From: Nitrososphaerales archaeon
Lineage (GTDB): Archaea > Thermoproteota > Nitrososphaeria > Nitrososphaerales > CADDZS01
Length of the DNA: 64,000 nt
Direction: 5' to 3'
NCBI GenBank assembly: GCA_030041355.1
Contig: JASHNZ010000028.1
Coordinates: 1-64,000, forward strand
Below the pieces are notes generated by a model, which was not told the origin of the DNA, did no database searches, and worked only from the letters and a program-made list of their open reading frames with translations. Positions 34,792 through 43,518 of this stretch are shown here, piece by piece. Every line of letters starts with the position of its first letter. Position 1 is the first letter of the stretch. A program made the position numbers and the translations under genes.

Positions 34792-35616
34792 ATGGACTGG
34801 GGAATGCAAAACCGCCTTTCGCGAATGATAAAACCTGCGACAGGACACTCGGTGATGCTGGCTTGTGACCATGGTTATTTTATGGGGCCAACGAACAAGC
34901 TTGAAAATCCAAGGAAAACGATAGAGCCGCTTTTGCCTTATGCGGATACCCTTGCAGTCACGAGAGGGGTGCTCAGAACTTCGGTAGATCCGAAATGGAG
35001 TACTGCGATCCTTTTGAGAGTTTCAGGGGGTTCAAGCATACTCATGGAAGATTTGAGCAATGAGGAAATTACCACCTCCATGAGAGATGCTGTCCGGCTC
35101 AACGTCGCGTGTGTCGCCCTTTCGATTTTTGTGGGAACAAGCCACGAAAAGCAAACTCTTGTGAATCTCTCAAAGTTAGTTGATCAAGGACAAGAATTTG
35201 CAATGCCAGTCATGGCGATTACCGCTGTTGGAAAAGAATTAGAAAAAAGAGATTCGAGATACTTGTCCCTTGCCTGCAGACTCGCGGCCGAGCTTGGCGT
35301 CCAAGTCGTAAAAACCTACTATTGCGAGGATTTCGCAAGGGTGGTAAATGGCTGTCCCGTTCCTCTAGTCGTTGCTGGAGGCCCTAAACTCAATACGGAG
35401 GAAGATGTGTTTAACCTCGCCCACAACGCGCTGAACGAAGGGGCCGTTGGAGTCGACATGGGAAGAAATATCTGGCAAAACGAAAACCCAGTTGCGATGA
35501 TCAAAGCAATTAGGGCAATTGTCCACGAAAGTGCGTCTGTCAGAGAAGCACTCCAAATCTTCAACGAGAACAAGAAAAACCCTTCCCAAAGACTCGAAAC
35601 GCAAATCCAACCTTAA
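34792..35616 (+). CDS. DhnA-type class I aldolase, LsrF-like
   Basis: From ATG at 34792 the sequence opens MDWGMQNRLSRMIKPATGHS and ACDHGYFMGPTNKLENP, matching the N-terminus of LsrF (3-hydroxy-5-phosphooxypentane-2,4-dione thiolase) and its archaeal relatives. VVKTYYCEDF holds the Schiff-base lysine and VAGGPKL and GVDMGRNIWQ complete the phosphate site. Bacterial LsrF handles the AI-2 signal; archaeal relatives include the ADH synthase of the alternative aromatic-amino-acid pathway. No lsr-type kinase or transport genes are nearby, so the AI-2 role is not supported here. The family call is strong, the substrate is not settled. Confidence 0.88.
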   Translation: MDWGMQNRLSRMIKPATGHSVMLACDHGYFMGPTNKLENPRKTIEPLLPYADTLAVTRGVLRTSVDPKWSTAILLRVSGGSSILMEDLSNEEITTSMRDAVRLNVACVALSIFVGTSHEKQTLVNLSKLVDQGQEFAMPVMAITAVGKELEKRDSRYLSLACRLAAELGVQVVKTYYCEDFARVVNGCPVPLVVAGGPKLNTEEDVFNLAHNALNEGAVGVDMGRNIWQNENPVAMIKAIRAIVHESASVREALQIFNENKKNPSQRLETQIQP

Positions 35617-35646
35617 ACAAAAATTCAGATATTCCATGGATCGTAT

Positions 35647-36225
35647 GTGGATATTCTGAACAGAGCTACTCTGGGCTATTTGGATTCGGGTTCGAAAGTG
35701 AAAAGCTCGGTAGCAGTCAGGAAATCTAGCATCCAAGGCCTGGGAGTATTTGCACTCAAAGATTTTGAAGCAGAGGAAGCGATCCTAATTATTGACGATT
35801 CTGATGTGATTGCCGATCCCTCAAAACTTACAAAGCATGATCATGAATTTGAGCTGGACTATCTTGAGAATGGAAAAATCGTGCGGATGAAGGCTCCTGA
35901 GAAGTACATCAACCATTCGTGCGATCCAGACTCGTACGCCAAGACTATTAACGGAGCACGCAAGGTCTTTGCTCTACGGAAGATTACGGCAGGAGAAGAG
36001 ATAACATACGACTATTCAATGAACGATTACAGCGAAGGGACGTTCAAGTGCCATTGCGGTGCTGAAAATTGCCGGAAAATCTACCAAGGTAATTTCTTCA
36101 AACTTCCAAGAGAGATTCAGACGAAATATCTCCCATATTTGGAAGCTTGGTTCAAGAACGAACACAGAGACGAAATCGGTCTTCTGGTCAAATCTGAAAG
36201 AATTCCGAGAACAACTTTGCGGTGA
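35647..36225 (+). CDS. SET-domain protein, possible lysine methyltransferase
   Basis: The SET motifs are complete: IQGLGVFALKDF (residues 29-40) opens the domain, NHSCDPD (89-95) and EEITYDY (117-123) form the SAM and catalytic tyrosine region, and CHCGAENCR (135-143) is a post-SET zinc motif C-x-C-x4-C with its fourth ligand expected in the core. Start is GTG at 35647. SET proteins methylate lysines; archaeal ones have been reported to methylate the chromatin protein Cren7 or other targets. The gene overlaps the M24 peptidase gene in TGATG fashion. Confidence 0.88.
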   Translation: MDILNRATLGYLDSGSKVKSSVAVRKSSIQGLGVFALKDFEAEEAILIIDDSDVIADPSKLTKHDHEFELDYLENGKIVRMKAPEKYINHSCDPDSYAKTINGARKVFALRKITAGEEITYDYSMNDYSEGTFKCHCGAENCRKIYQGNFFKLPREIQTKYLPYLEAWFKNEHRDEIGLLVKSERIPRTTLR

Positions 36226-37418
36226 TGGAACTGTCTCTGAAGAGAAATAATCCCAAAGAAAGACGTCAAGCTTTTGCAGATCTACTCAATCAGAGAGATA
36301 TTGATCTTGCAATAATTTCCAATCCTAAGCATATCTTCTATTTCACAGGGGTTTCTTCCAACCTTAACATGTACCTTACATTGATGAAGGGCCCTAGATC
36401 CACTTCCTTTCTTGCAATTAAGAGAGATGGGCAAGCTTCACTTCTTTTGGGAAAAAGTGAAATGGCTAATCCATGGAGCCATAAGAAATCCAATTTGAAT
36501 AAGGTCTTTGACGGAGAAATCAGCACCTACACCGATTATGACGCGAATGAAAGAGTGGTCGCTTATGGTGATTTTCTTTCCTCAGAATTTTCGAGATGGC
36601 TGGAAGGATTAGCTCACGAAAATAAGCTGATTGGGATTGAAGAATGGAATCTTGCGGATCAATATCGCTCCTCAATTTCCGCTGTCGCAAACGGAGCAAA
36701 AATGGTTGGATTGTCACGGACAATTCTCTCCATGCGTGAGGTAAAGGGGAAGGACGAAATTCAGAGTCTCAAAGCTGCAACCAAAATGCTTGATTTTGCG
36801 TACAAGTACGCGCGGCTCAACGCGAGGCAGGGAAAAACCGAGGTCGATATTTACAGGGAGATGAATTACCATGCGTTTCAGAAGTACGGACCCTTTGGTT
36901 GGATTATCGGAGACCATGTGTCTGGCGAGAGGTCTCTGGAAGTTGGAGGATGGGCTACTGATAGGAGATTGAAGCGAGGCGACACAGTGGTCCTGGATCT
37001 CCAAGCTTCGTGCAATAACTACTGGTCTGACCTGTGCAGAACCTTCGTTGTAGGTAAGAAACCAACAAACGAGCAGCGGCGAGTGTTGCTCACCTTGATC
37101 AGGTCGCTCGAAAGAGCGAAGGAGGTGATGAGACCAGGAGTGAAGGGGAAAGTGGTTCACTCCGCGGTCAATGATGAGATTACGAAAAATGGATATCCGA
37201 AGATTCCTCATCATGTAGGGCATTCCATAGGTCTCGATGACCAGGAACCGCCTTGGTTTATTCCAACGTCCGAAGAAAAGCTCGAGGAAGGTATGGTTTG
37301 TGTAGTCGAGCCCGGCATCTATGACAAGTCCGCAGGCGGAATCAGGATCGAAGATGCGTTTGTTATTACTAGGGATGGAAATGAGAACATTTCCCACTAC
37401 CCACTGGGCTCTTTATAA
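36225..37418 (+). CDS. M24 family metallopeptidase (Xaa-Pro aminopeptidase/creatinase type)
   Basis: The N-terminal 150 residues form the creatinase-like domain with DLAIISNPKHIFYFTGVSS. The C-terminal pita-bread fold carries the metal ligands: D in VVLDLQA, D in YWSDLCRTF, H in HHVGHSIGLD, E in VVEPGIY and E in RIEDAFV. The ATG at 36225 overlaps the SET-domain stop; GTG at 36222 is an alternative. It should cleave Xaa-Pro peptides or hydrolyse a related substrate. Confidence 0.92.
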   Translation: MELSLKRNNPKERRQAFADLLNQRDIDLAIISNPKHIFYFTGVSSNLNMYLTLMKGPRSTSFLAIKRDGQASLLLGKSEMANPWSHKKSNLNKVFDGEISTYTDYDANERVVAYGDFLSSEFSRWLEGLAHENKLIGIEEWNLADQYRSSISAVANGAKMVGLSRTILSMREVKGKDEIQSLKAATKMLDFAYKYARLNARQGKTEVDIYREMNYHAFQKYGPFGWIIGDHVSGERSLEVGGWATDRRLKRGDTVVLDLQASCNNYWSDLCRTFVVGKKPTNEQRRVLLTLIRSLERAKEVMRPGVKGKVVHSAVNDEITKNGYPKIPHHVGHSIGLDDQEPPWFIPTSEEKLEEGMVCVVEPGIYDKSAGGIRIEDAFVITRDGNENISHYPLGSL

Positions 37419-37506
37419 TACTCCCCGATTGTAGGAAATATCCGGTCAGACGCAAGGCGATCCCAACCGAGAAGACCACAAGAAACAGGCTCGGGGGTGT
37501 CTTGTA

Positions 37507-37851
37507 TTAATCATGGGAGCTTCCTATCGCTTCATCCTCGTCAAGTAAGTCTGCGACCAGGTCCTCCGATTTCTTCTTGTCAAATGGTCGATTAGTTGCA
37601 TAAAGAGGCAGTCTTCCTCTCCAGCCACAATCCAAACATTCGTACTTTGGCAACGTCCAGGCCATCTGACCCGACATATCTCCACTCATACTTCCGACTC
37701 TTCTCAGTCTCGCACTCTTGCAACGTGGGCATATTGCAATATCAATAAACGTCCCCTTCCTTTTGAGCTCCTCGAGAATAGCCATTAATTCTTCGAGTTC
37801 GGAAATTTCTAGTAGGCTATTCTTGCGCTTCTTCTTTTGAGCTTCTGACAA
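37507..37851 (-). CDS. Zinc-ribbon protein of archaeal type
   Basis: After a charged coiled-coil-like N-terminus (LLEISELEELMAILEELK) the protein has ICPRCKSARLRRV and YECLDCGWRGRL, giving four cysteines in two C-x2-C pairs spaced about 34 residues apart, with the GQMAWTLPKY segment between them. This form is a recurrent conserved archaeal protein of unknown function. It is convergent with the M24 gene. Confidence 0.75.
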   Translation of the reverse strand: MSEAQKKKRKNSLLEISELEELMAILEELKRKGTFIDIAICPRCKSARLRRVGSMSGDMSGQMAWTLPKYECLDCGWRGRLPLYATNRPFDKKKSEDLVADLLDEDEAIGSSHD

Positions 37852-38137
37852 CGAGCGGGATGCTTCCTCTTATTCCCAGTTTTGCTGGCTAGCCAAGTAA
37901 TAGAATTTGACAGCTCTTCCTTTAGCTATCGGTTTCTCTTGGTCGCGCATTCTATGTCTATATCTCCATTGTTATAACTCACGGTACGGCGGAAGTAGTA
38001 GTACCGCAAGGTTGAGTTAGAGTGTACGAAGTAGCGGGATAAGCCCGAACTGCCCTACGCAAAATCCGTAGTAGGTTTCTCCGTTGAAAAAGATCAAGCA
38101 TTGAACGTCCACCGACGAGAGTATAGATCACGGGGTC

Positions 38138-38746
38138 TCAGCGCAGAGTCCAGCCAGTACCTTGTTTGTTTGCAACGATAATCGCAGTTGAGTTTAAACT
38201 ACTTTTGTTTGCGAATGTGGCCACCATGGTAATCAAATAGCTTCTATTACTCGCACTTCCTGTCACGGTCCAGTTCCAATCGTTCATCTTTGGTAAGGAA
38301 GCCGGAGTAGCTGTAAAGAGGAAAGATGAAGTGCCATTGCTCCAAGTGGTAGATAATCTTAGGCAACACTCCTTTTTGCCGGAGGTGTAGTTATACGAGC
38401 CTACAAACGACCCATTTACGAACAAGCTCATACTGGTCAAAGGCGATATGGTCTTTACATTAGTATACGCAGTTAGATTGGATGTAGAAGAAACAACTGA
38501 TAGAGACTCCACAGAAAATTTGTTTGTCTTGGTTTGTGAGGCTACAACGAAATAAACAGCAACGCCAGATATTGCAATAAGAAGAATGAAGATGGCGGCA
38601 TAAGCGAAGCGCCGGGCACCAGCACCAGCCTCTTTGTTTTTTTTGCTCAAGTTTTTGGTCAAGCGTGAAGGAAAGATTTGGAGCCAAATAAGAGTGCCGG
38701 CATGTACAACTTTGCTTAATAAATCAATGATGACCTTTGTCTGCAT
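38138..38746 (-). CDS. Membrane-anchored protein with external beta-rich domain
   Basis: A basic stretch (TKNLSKKNKEAGAGARR) precedes one transmembrane helix (residues about 46-70). The remaining 130 residues are rich in serine, threonine and asparagine with alternating strands (TSMSLFVNGSFVGSYNYTSG) and a CC pair, like a secreted immunoglobulin-like or pilin-like domain. No family is recognised. It stands alone, with a vapC relic on its right. Confidence 0.55.
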   Translation of the reverse strand: MQTKVIIDLLSKVVHAGTLIWLQIFPSRLTKNLSKKNKEAGAGARRFAYAAIFILLIAISGVAVYFVVASQTKTNKFSVESLSVVSSTSNLTAYTNVKTISPLTSMSLFVNGSFVGSYNYTSGKKECCLRLSTTWSNGTSSFLFTATPASLPKMNDWNWTVTGSASNRSYLITMVATFANKSSLNSTAIIVANKQGTGWTLR

Positions 38747-38812
38747 TCTTTGTGCCAGAGCGACCTAACAATGCGTCATAAAACGGACGGGTCTTGCTTA
38801 AGACTCAGCACG

Positions 38813-39060
38813 CTAGGCAAATTCCAACAGTTTTCCTCTCGGTCTCCATATACTAAACTTGTACTTGCTCAATGACTTGGCGATGGTTGAAAGGTCTCTT
38901 TCATGTATGCACCGCTGATACGCAGTGCGTTCATTACTTCATAGAATAACAACATGGGAGCTGCCAGGCCAACCCGACCTGTAGCAAAGTTGTCTCTTAG
39001 GCTCTCCGATAAATTGGAATCCGACTCTACCAGAAACCATTTGCTTACAATAGACACCAC
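38813..39060 (-). pseudogene. Decayed PIN-domain toxin (VapC-like)
   Basis: From 39060 leftward the sequence reads VVSIVSKWFLVE, then LRDNFATGRVGLAAPMLLFYEVMNALR, the N-terminal half of an archaeal VapC, but the catalytic aspartate expected after VV is missing. After GAYMKETF the frame stops; one frame over, TIAKSLSKYKFSIWRPRGK continues the PIN fold and ends in a stop at 38813. The C-terminal third with the last acidic residues is absent. No antitoxin is visible upstream. The loss of both the catalytic residue and the frame argues for a real relic. Confidence 0.75.
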
Positions 39061-39227
39061 ACGACTTATGGAAGATTATTACCGATGAGAATGAGCAGGT
39101 TACCCGCCAAGAACCCTCTCTTTTTTCCGCAGAAAGTGAGCTTGTTTTTCTAGATTGATGAGAGAAAATGCCAATAACTAGAATAGAACACCTTCAGGAG
39201 AACCTGGAAACAGAAGGCTAGCAGAAC

Positions 39228-39506
39228 ATGAAAGGCTACCAAATCGCTATCTTAGTATCTGTTGCCGTCTTTGCAGTCGGCATTTTACTTTCACTACTCT
39301 TCAACTCCCTATTTCTGTTCTTATTTTTGCCAGTCGGTCTTGGTTGGGGATTCTGGAGAGGAGGCGGGAAAAATACGCAGCAACAGCAGCAATCATCTTC
39401 TCAATATTGCACTTACTGTGGCGCGAGATTGCAGGAAGGTAATTTGTTCTGTCCAGCTTGCGGCAAAGCGGTTTCAAACAAAGTTAGCTACCGGGATTTG
39501 AGATAG
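39228..39506 (+). CDS. Zinc-ribbon membrane protein, membrane segment first
   Basis: One or two hydrophobic segments (residues about 5-50) are followed by a glutamine-rich linker and a zinc ribbon, YCTYCGARLQEGNLFCPACG, with four cysteines. The ribbon is the same type as at 6490-6783 but the order of parts is reversed. The protein would place the ribbon in the cytoplasm next to the membrane. The function is unknown. Confidence 0.72.
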   Translation: MKGYQIAILVSVAVFAVGILLSLLFNSLFLFLFLPVGLGWGFWRGGGKNTQQQQQSSSQYCTYCGARLQEGNLFCPACGKAVSNKVSYRDLR

Positions 39507-39587
39507 ATGTCAAATTCTATCTAGACTAATCCAGAGATTGCAAGCGTGCTTCGCAATGCCGGGGCCCTTTGGAAAAGATATTACATT

Positions 39588-40061
39588 TCAAGGCCTAAAC
39601 AAGCCCTCTTGATTAGCCAGCTCATGAAGTATCGTCCCATTCTCCTTTGAATGAAGGAGAATCAAATCGAATAACTCGATTAATTCTTGTGAATCGATCT
39701 TTCCTCCTCTTGAAAGAAATAGCTTGTACTTCTCTGCCATGAAGAGAATTTTCTGCTGATGATTGATTAGTTGAGCGAGTTGTTTTTCAAATTTCCCTTT
39801 GTCCAAGACAGTACTATTAATGCCATCTCTTTTCGTCTGTTCTTTCTCAACGAACCCTTCACAGTTGCATTGACTGAAACCGAAACTGTACATGCACCTG
39901 CCGGGCCCGAAGGTATCGAATACGTCATCAGTTTTCAGCGGGAAGTTGGAAATGTTGCTTATCTCTGTAAAAGCTCTCAGACCAGCGTGCAAAACCCTTT
40001 GATGTCCACATCTTCTGCATTTTTCCTTTCTGTATGCCGCATCAACACGTTTCTTGGTCAT
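39588..40061 (-). CDS. Cysteine/histidine-rich putative zinc protein
   Basis: The N-terminal 70 residues contain CRRCGHQRVLH (C15, C18, H20, H25) and CMYSFGFSQCNC (C56, C65, C67), a plausible two-metal binding set. The C-terminal half is a pair of long charged helices (LDKGKFEKQLAQLINHQQK and a following one), probably a coiled coil. I recognise no named family, but the pattern resembles conserved Nitrososphaerota proteins. A TATA-like TATAAATAC lies about 50 bases upstream of its start region, on the other strand. Confidence 0.6.
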   Translation of the reverse strand: MTKKRVDAAYRKEKCRRCGHQRVLHAGLRAFTEISNISNFPLKTDDVFDTFGPGRCMYSFGFSQCNCEGFVEKEQTKRDGINSTVLDKGKFEKQLAQLINHQQKILFMAEKYKLFLSRGGKIDSQELIELFDLILLHSKENGTILHELANQEGLFRP

Positions 40062-40473
40062 TCTAAGACCTTCTCTTCATAACGTGTGATTTCATAAAGC
40101 CATCATGGGTTTGGGGTATAAATACGTCGTACATTCGGGTTTTAGTTCGGTCTCACGGCTATTCAGGACTCACGGTCACTCTTATCGACAGTCTATAGAT
40201 CATAGGATTCTGATTGCGCTTTGTCTTTTAAGGGCGTAAGTAGGTTCCTTGTGTTCAAAGCGCTTTTGAGCAAATCCTTCTGATGGGAGTTCTTGTTTGA
40301 CCATTTCATCGAGCAAAAGCCCTTAGAAATTTCCACCCTCAGGTCTATTGGTGGCTTGGCTTCTGGAATGTCCGTACTGGCTACGACGTGGTTTCAATGC
40401 TACCGCTCAAGTCACTTCGGGCGGGACCACGTGTAGCGATTGGCGATTCATATTCTGGGGTCAAAAGTTTCAC
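40062..40473. other. Intergenic region, no confident gene
   Basis: This gap lies between the leftward cysteine-rich gene and the leftward propeller gene. A short leftward frame at 40200-40304 (34 residues, hydrophilic) exists but has no supporting signal. A GTATAAATACG motif sits near 40118-40128. I see no RNA gene or repeat. Confidence 0.35.
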
Positions 40474-41520
40474 TCAGGGAAGGCTAGCTGTCGTGATGAT
40501 TCCACTCGGCCCATCATTGAGATTGAACCTGTGAAAAGATATTTTCGTGCCGATGAGTAACTGCACTTGGCCAGTACTAAACGCCACGACGTATTCGTAT
40601 CGATTCACCGGGTCATACGCCGCCGCTATGGGATTTCCACTGAAACCGGAGATTTCCCTGAACTTGTTTGTGGAGCTAATGATGTAAATTGCATTGTTTC
40701 CAAAAAGTTGACGATCGCAGACGTAGATATTTCCGTTGCCATAATTCAATCCCCAAGGCGAAGCGCTATTATGAAGTGTAATTGTCTTTATCACCTTGTT
40801 AGCTAGGCTGATCACGCTGACTGTCGCAGAGCCTTCGTTCCCAACATATGTTTCGTTATTCGTTGGGTTGAAAGCTATGCCAGCCGGACAATAGCCCACC
40901 GAAATGACTTTGATTACCTTGTCAGTTGATGCGCTAAGAACGGTAACGTTGTCTCCGCAGTATTGAAAATCTCGCGTGCGCAGGGAGACATAGATTTCCT
41001 TGTTCGCAGGGTTGTATGCGAGGAAAGAAGGTTCTTCCTGCCCATCCCCGACAGTGATTGTTTTTGATTCTGCCTTCCAGGTGGTGGCGTTGATCACTGT
41101 TAAAGTGTCAGATCCGGAGTTTGTCACGAGTACAACGTTTGTGACCGGATTGTACAGTGCACCCTCGGGAAAGTTGAACGTGCTGCTGTAGACTTGCTTG
41201 AAGATCTTGTTCGTAGAAGCATTGATTATCAAAGCAGAACTGTAGCCGGGGACAATCACCATGCCAGTGATGTTGTCCCATCCTTCTTGGCAGCAGGCAG
41301 TTAAGTTGGTGTTCTCGACCAGCTTCACTATCTTAGTGCCGCTAATGACGACGACAGCTTCAACTTCGGACACATAAGCGCAGACATTGATTTTACAGTT
41401 GACATTGGAGGCAATCGCGGCATTTGAATTTATGATCAAAGAGGAAGAAGACGCGAATAGCAACACGATAATAGCTGTGAGAATTAAATTGAGCGCTCTC
41501 TTTCTGCTTTTTAGGTTCAT
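40474..41520 (-). CDS. Secreted YVTN-type beta-propeller protein
   Basis: An N-terminal signal or anchor (NLILTAIIVLLFASSSSLII) is followed by repeated blades such as GALYNPVTNVVLVTNSGS, TLTVINATTWKAESKTITVG and GIAFNPTNNETYVGNEG. About seven blades are visible. Two cysteine pairs near the N-terminus (CKINVCAYV and CC) suggest disulfides. It is one of four such proteins in the window. Confidence 0.85.
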   Translation of the reverse strand: MNLKSRKRALNLILTAIIVLLFASSSSLIINSNAAIASNVNCKINVCAYVSEVEAVVVISGTKIVKLVENTNLTACCQEGWDNITGMVIVPGYSSALIINASTNKIFKQVYSSTFNFPEGALYNPVTNVVLVTNSGSDTLTVINATTWKAESKTITVGDGQEEPSFLAYNPANKEIYVSLRTRDFQYCGDNVTVLSASTDKVIKVISVGYCPAGIAFNPTNNETYVGNEGSATVSVISLANKVIKTITLHNSASPWGLNYGNGNIYVCDRQLFGNNAIYIISSTNKFREISGFSGNPIAAAYDPVNRYEYVVAFSTGQVQLLIGTKISFHRFNLNDGPSGIITTASLP

Positions 41521-41721
41521 GTTTTATTTTCAACCAAAGTCAGAAGACTTGTCGCCCATAGCCGATACTGTTTCGTATAAGTCTTCCAAGGGCGCACCAG
41601 TAAGAGCTGAATTAGTCAGGGGCGTTGAACGATCTCTAATTTTTCCCATCTTGACTTTCGCACATGCCGCACGAATTTCCTTCAAAGCTTATAAGTAACA
41701 TCAATTTTTGACAAATATGCC

Positions 41722-41729
41722 ATATATTT
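41722..41729 (+). promoter_or_regulatory. TATA-like box for a leaderless TTG start
   Basis: ATATATTT is centred 26-27 bases before the TTG at 41752. No ribosome binding site is present between them. This supports TTG as the start and a leaderless transcript. Confidence 0.55.
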
Positions 41730-41751
41730 TATGGATAGAGAAAGTTAGAAG

Positions 41752-42543
41752 TTGTCTACCATAAGCAAGACCCAAAAAACCGTTGTTACGAATCTCAAAC
41801 TAGGAAAGCGGCCGCCAAAGTTCGACAGTCGCACTTTACTTCTCGGGAAGTATCTGACTAGCGCACTTGCCCCGCCTCCGCAATCAATTGATTATGCGAC
41901 AGCTGTCGCAAACTGGCCGATGTTTGGAAATGACCAGTACGGCGACTGTACGATAGCGGCAGCCGGGCACATGATTGAGGAGTGGACGGCAAACACGGGA
42001 ACAACCGAGATACTACCGGAAAATACGATCGTAAAGACCTATGATTATTTTTCAGGAGGCAATCCTGACGCTGGCGCAAACATGCTCGACGTCCTGAAGT
42101 ACTGGCGAAAGACCGGGATCGGGAACGATAAGATACTTGCTTTCGCCGGGCTCGAGCGCCAAAACAATCTACAGCTTCAGGATGCAGTCTACCTCTTCGG
42201 AAGTTGCTACATGGGCCTCGCTTTGCCTAATTTTGCGGTAGCGCCGGGCACTAACTTTCTGAACACTCCTTGGATAGTACCTCCAAGCGGTCCCACTGGC
42301 GATGCTGCTCCAAATCCAAACAATGGCCACTGCGTACCAGCTGTCGCCTACGATCAGAGAAATGTCTACGTCGTGACTTGGGGCGCGCTGAAGTCCATGA
42401 GCTGGCAGTTTTACAGTACCTACGCCGATGAGGCTTTCGCCGTTCTCAGCCTCGATTGGATCAGCAAACGTCTCGGTACTTCGCCCCCGGGAGTGAATCT
42501 GCAACAGCTTCAGGCAGATCTCTCGCAAGTTACTGGGGCCTAG
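41752..42543 (+). CDS. Papain/C39-like cysteine peptidase-fold protein
   Basis: C66 in MFGNDQYGDCTIAAAGHM and H193 in NNGHCVPAVAYD are positioned as the catalytic pair of a papain-like fold; WGALKSMSWQFYSTYADEAF supplies the final strand and aromatic. The remaining fold elements (a long helix MIEEWTANTG and the region around LDVLKYWRK) agree with peptidase C39-like proteins. No signal peptide is seen. It forms a tight pair with the phospholipase-D-like gene three bases downstream. It could be an inactive fold relative; activity is not proven by the sequence. Confidence 0.65.
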   Translation: MSTISKTQKTVVTNLKLGKRPPKFDSRTLLLGKYLTSALAPPPQSIDYATAVANWPMFGNDQYGDCTIAAAGHMIEEWTANTGTTEILPENTIVKTYDYFSGGNPDAGANMLDVLKYWRKTGIGNDKILAFAGLERQNNLQLQDAVYLFGSCYMGLALPNFAVAPGTNFLNTPWIVPPSGPTGDAAPNPNNGHCVPAVAYDQRNVYVVTWGALKSMSWQFYSTYADEAFAVLSLDWISKRLGTSPPGVNLQQLQADLSQVTGA

Positions 42544-42546
42544 GAT

Positions 42547-43104
42547 ATGCCGTTCCAAATAAGTACGACCATTACCTGCTATCTCTTGCCCGGCGACGGT
42601 GCGGTCGCCGAGCAACAATTCCTTCAGCACATCAGCGATCCAGGAGAGACTTTCATCATCGCGTATGGTTTCACACTTGTGCCGATGATCAACGATATAA
42701 TCGCAGCTCATCAAAAGGGAGTTTTGATTCACATTTACTTGGATCATTCGCAGGCGGTGGATCAAATGGAAGCTCCAGACGTTCAGCGACTGGTGCAGGC
42801 GGGCCTCGAGGTGACGATAGGGACTTCACCAGCGGGGAGCCAGTATATTTGCCACACAAAAGGGATCGTATCTAACGATAGTCCTACTTGGTGCTGGGAA
42901 GGCTCAGTCAATTTCTCTGAGAGTGGTTGGCACCAGGTCAACACGGCTATGCAATTTTCCTCGCAAGACTGGTACGACAACTTTGTGGCACAGTTCAAAG
43001 CAATAAGGCAATTTGCTTGGGACAATGAAAGGTCTCTTCAGGTCATGCATAGTCCACCGGCGGGAGTTGTCGTCACTGCGGTCCCTATACCTGCTGCAAA
43101 TTAG
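42547..43104 (+). CDS. Phospholipase-D-like protein with one HKD motif
   Basis: The motif HTKGIVSND (H103, K105, D111) followed by GSVNFSESGW (119-128) is a single HKD half of the phospholipase D fold. The 185-residue size is that of Nuc-type endonucleases, which dimerise to make one active site. VLIHIYLDHSQAVDQ is the core strand-helix before it. It follows the peptidase-like gene by three bases. A nuclease or phospholipase acting with that protein is possible; which one is not shown by the sequence. Confidence 0.75.
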   Translation: MPFQISTTITCYLLPGDGAVAEQQFLQHISDPGETFIIAYGFTLVPMINDIIAAHQKGVLIHIYLDHSQAVDQMEAPDVQRLVQAGLEVTIGTSPAGSQYICHTKGIVSNDSPTWCWEGSVNFSESGWHQVNTAMQFSSQDWYDNFVAQFKAIRQFAWDNERSLQVMHSPPAGVVVTAVPIPAAN

Positions 43105-43518
43105 TTGTCGCGTCGCGAGAGTGAAGGGGAGAGCTCTGCTCTGAGGTCAGTGACGAGTTTATCGAACATTCCATCAAAATTCCTTCTGGATAAGTGCGAC
43201 GATAAAAGCTACATTCTATTCAATTGTTTGACTTGGAGGCCTTCCACTTTTTGAGAAGGTTCCTCTCTCCAGACGAAAGAGGGACCAAGGTTAGAACAAA
43301 CGCGCACGCCTTAAGCTAGCCCTACTTCTATAGAGAGAGCTAGTTCCTTTATTTTTATTCATGACGCGACCTCGTATCTTTTTTTGCCTGCATGTTTTTT
43401 CTACCCTCGTTGCTTCCAACTGCTCTCATTCCATGCGTAGAGGGGTGCACGCTTCGCCCTCTGTATCATTTGAAAGCTCAACCTCTATCAAGGCCCGCAC
43501 TGTCAGAAGAATTCAGAT
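43105..43518. other. Intergenic region after the peptidase/PLD pair
   Basis: No gene is supported here. TAGCCCTACTTCTATAGAGAGAGCTA near 43318-43343 contains short inverse repeats, followed by a T-rich block (CTTTATTTTTATTC), which may be the end of the pair's transcript. The last 150 bases are probably the promoter of the oxidase gene. Confidence 0.35.

Noticed and set aside
37975-38015. CGGTAC/GTACCG inverted repeat near 37981-38005
   Set aside because: The arms are six bases, with no T-run or conserved position; likely chance.
40200-40304. Leftward 34-residue frame beginning MVKQELPSEGF
   Set aside because: No ribosome site, no family resemblance and only weak codon support in an intergenic region.
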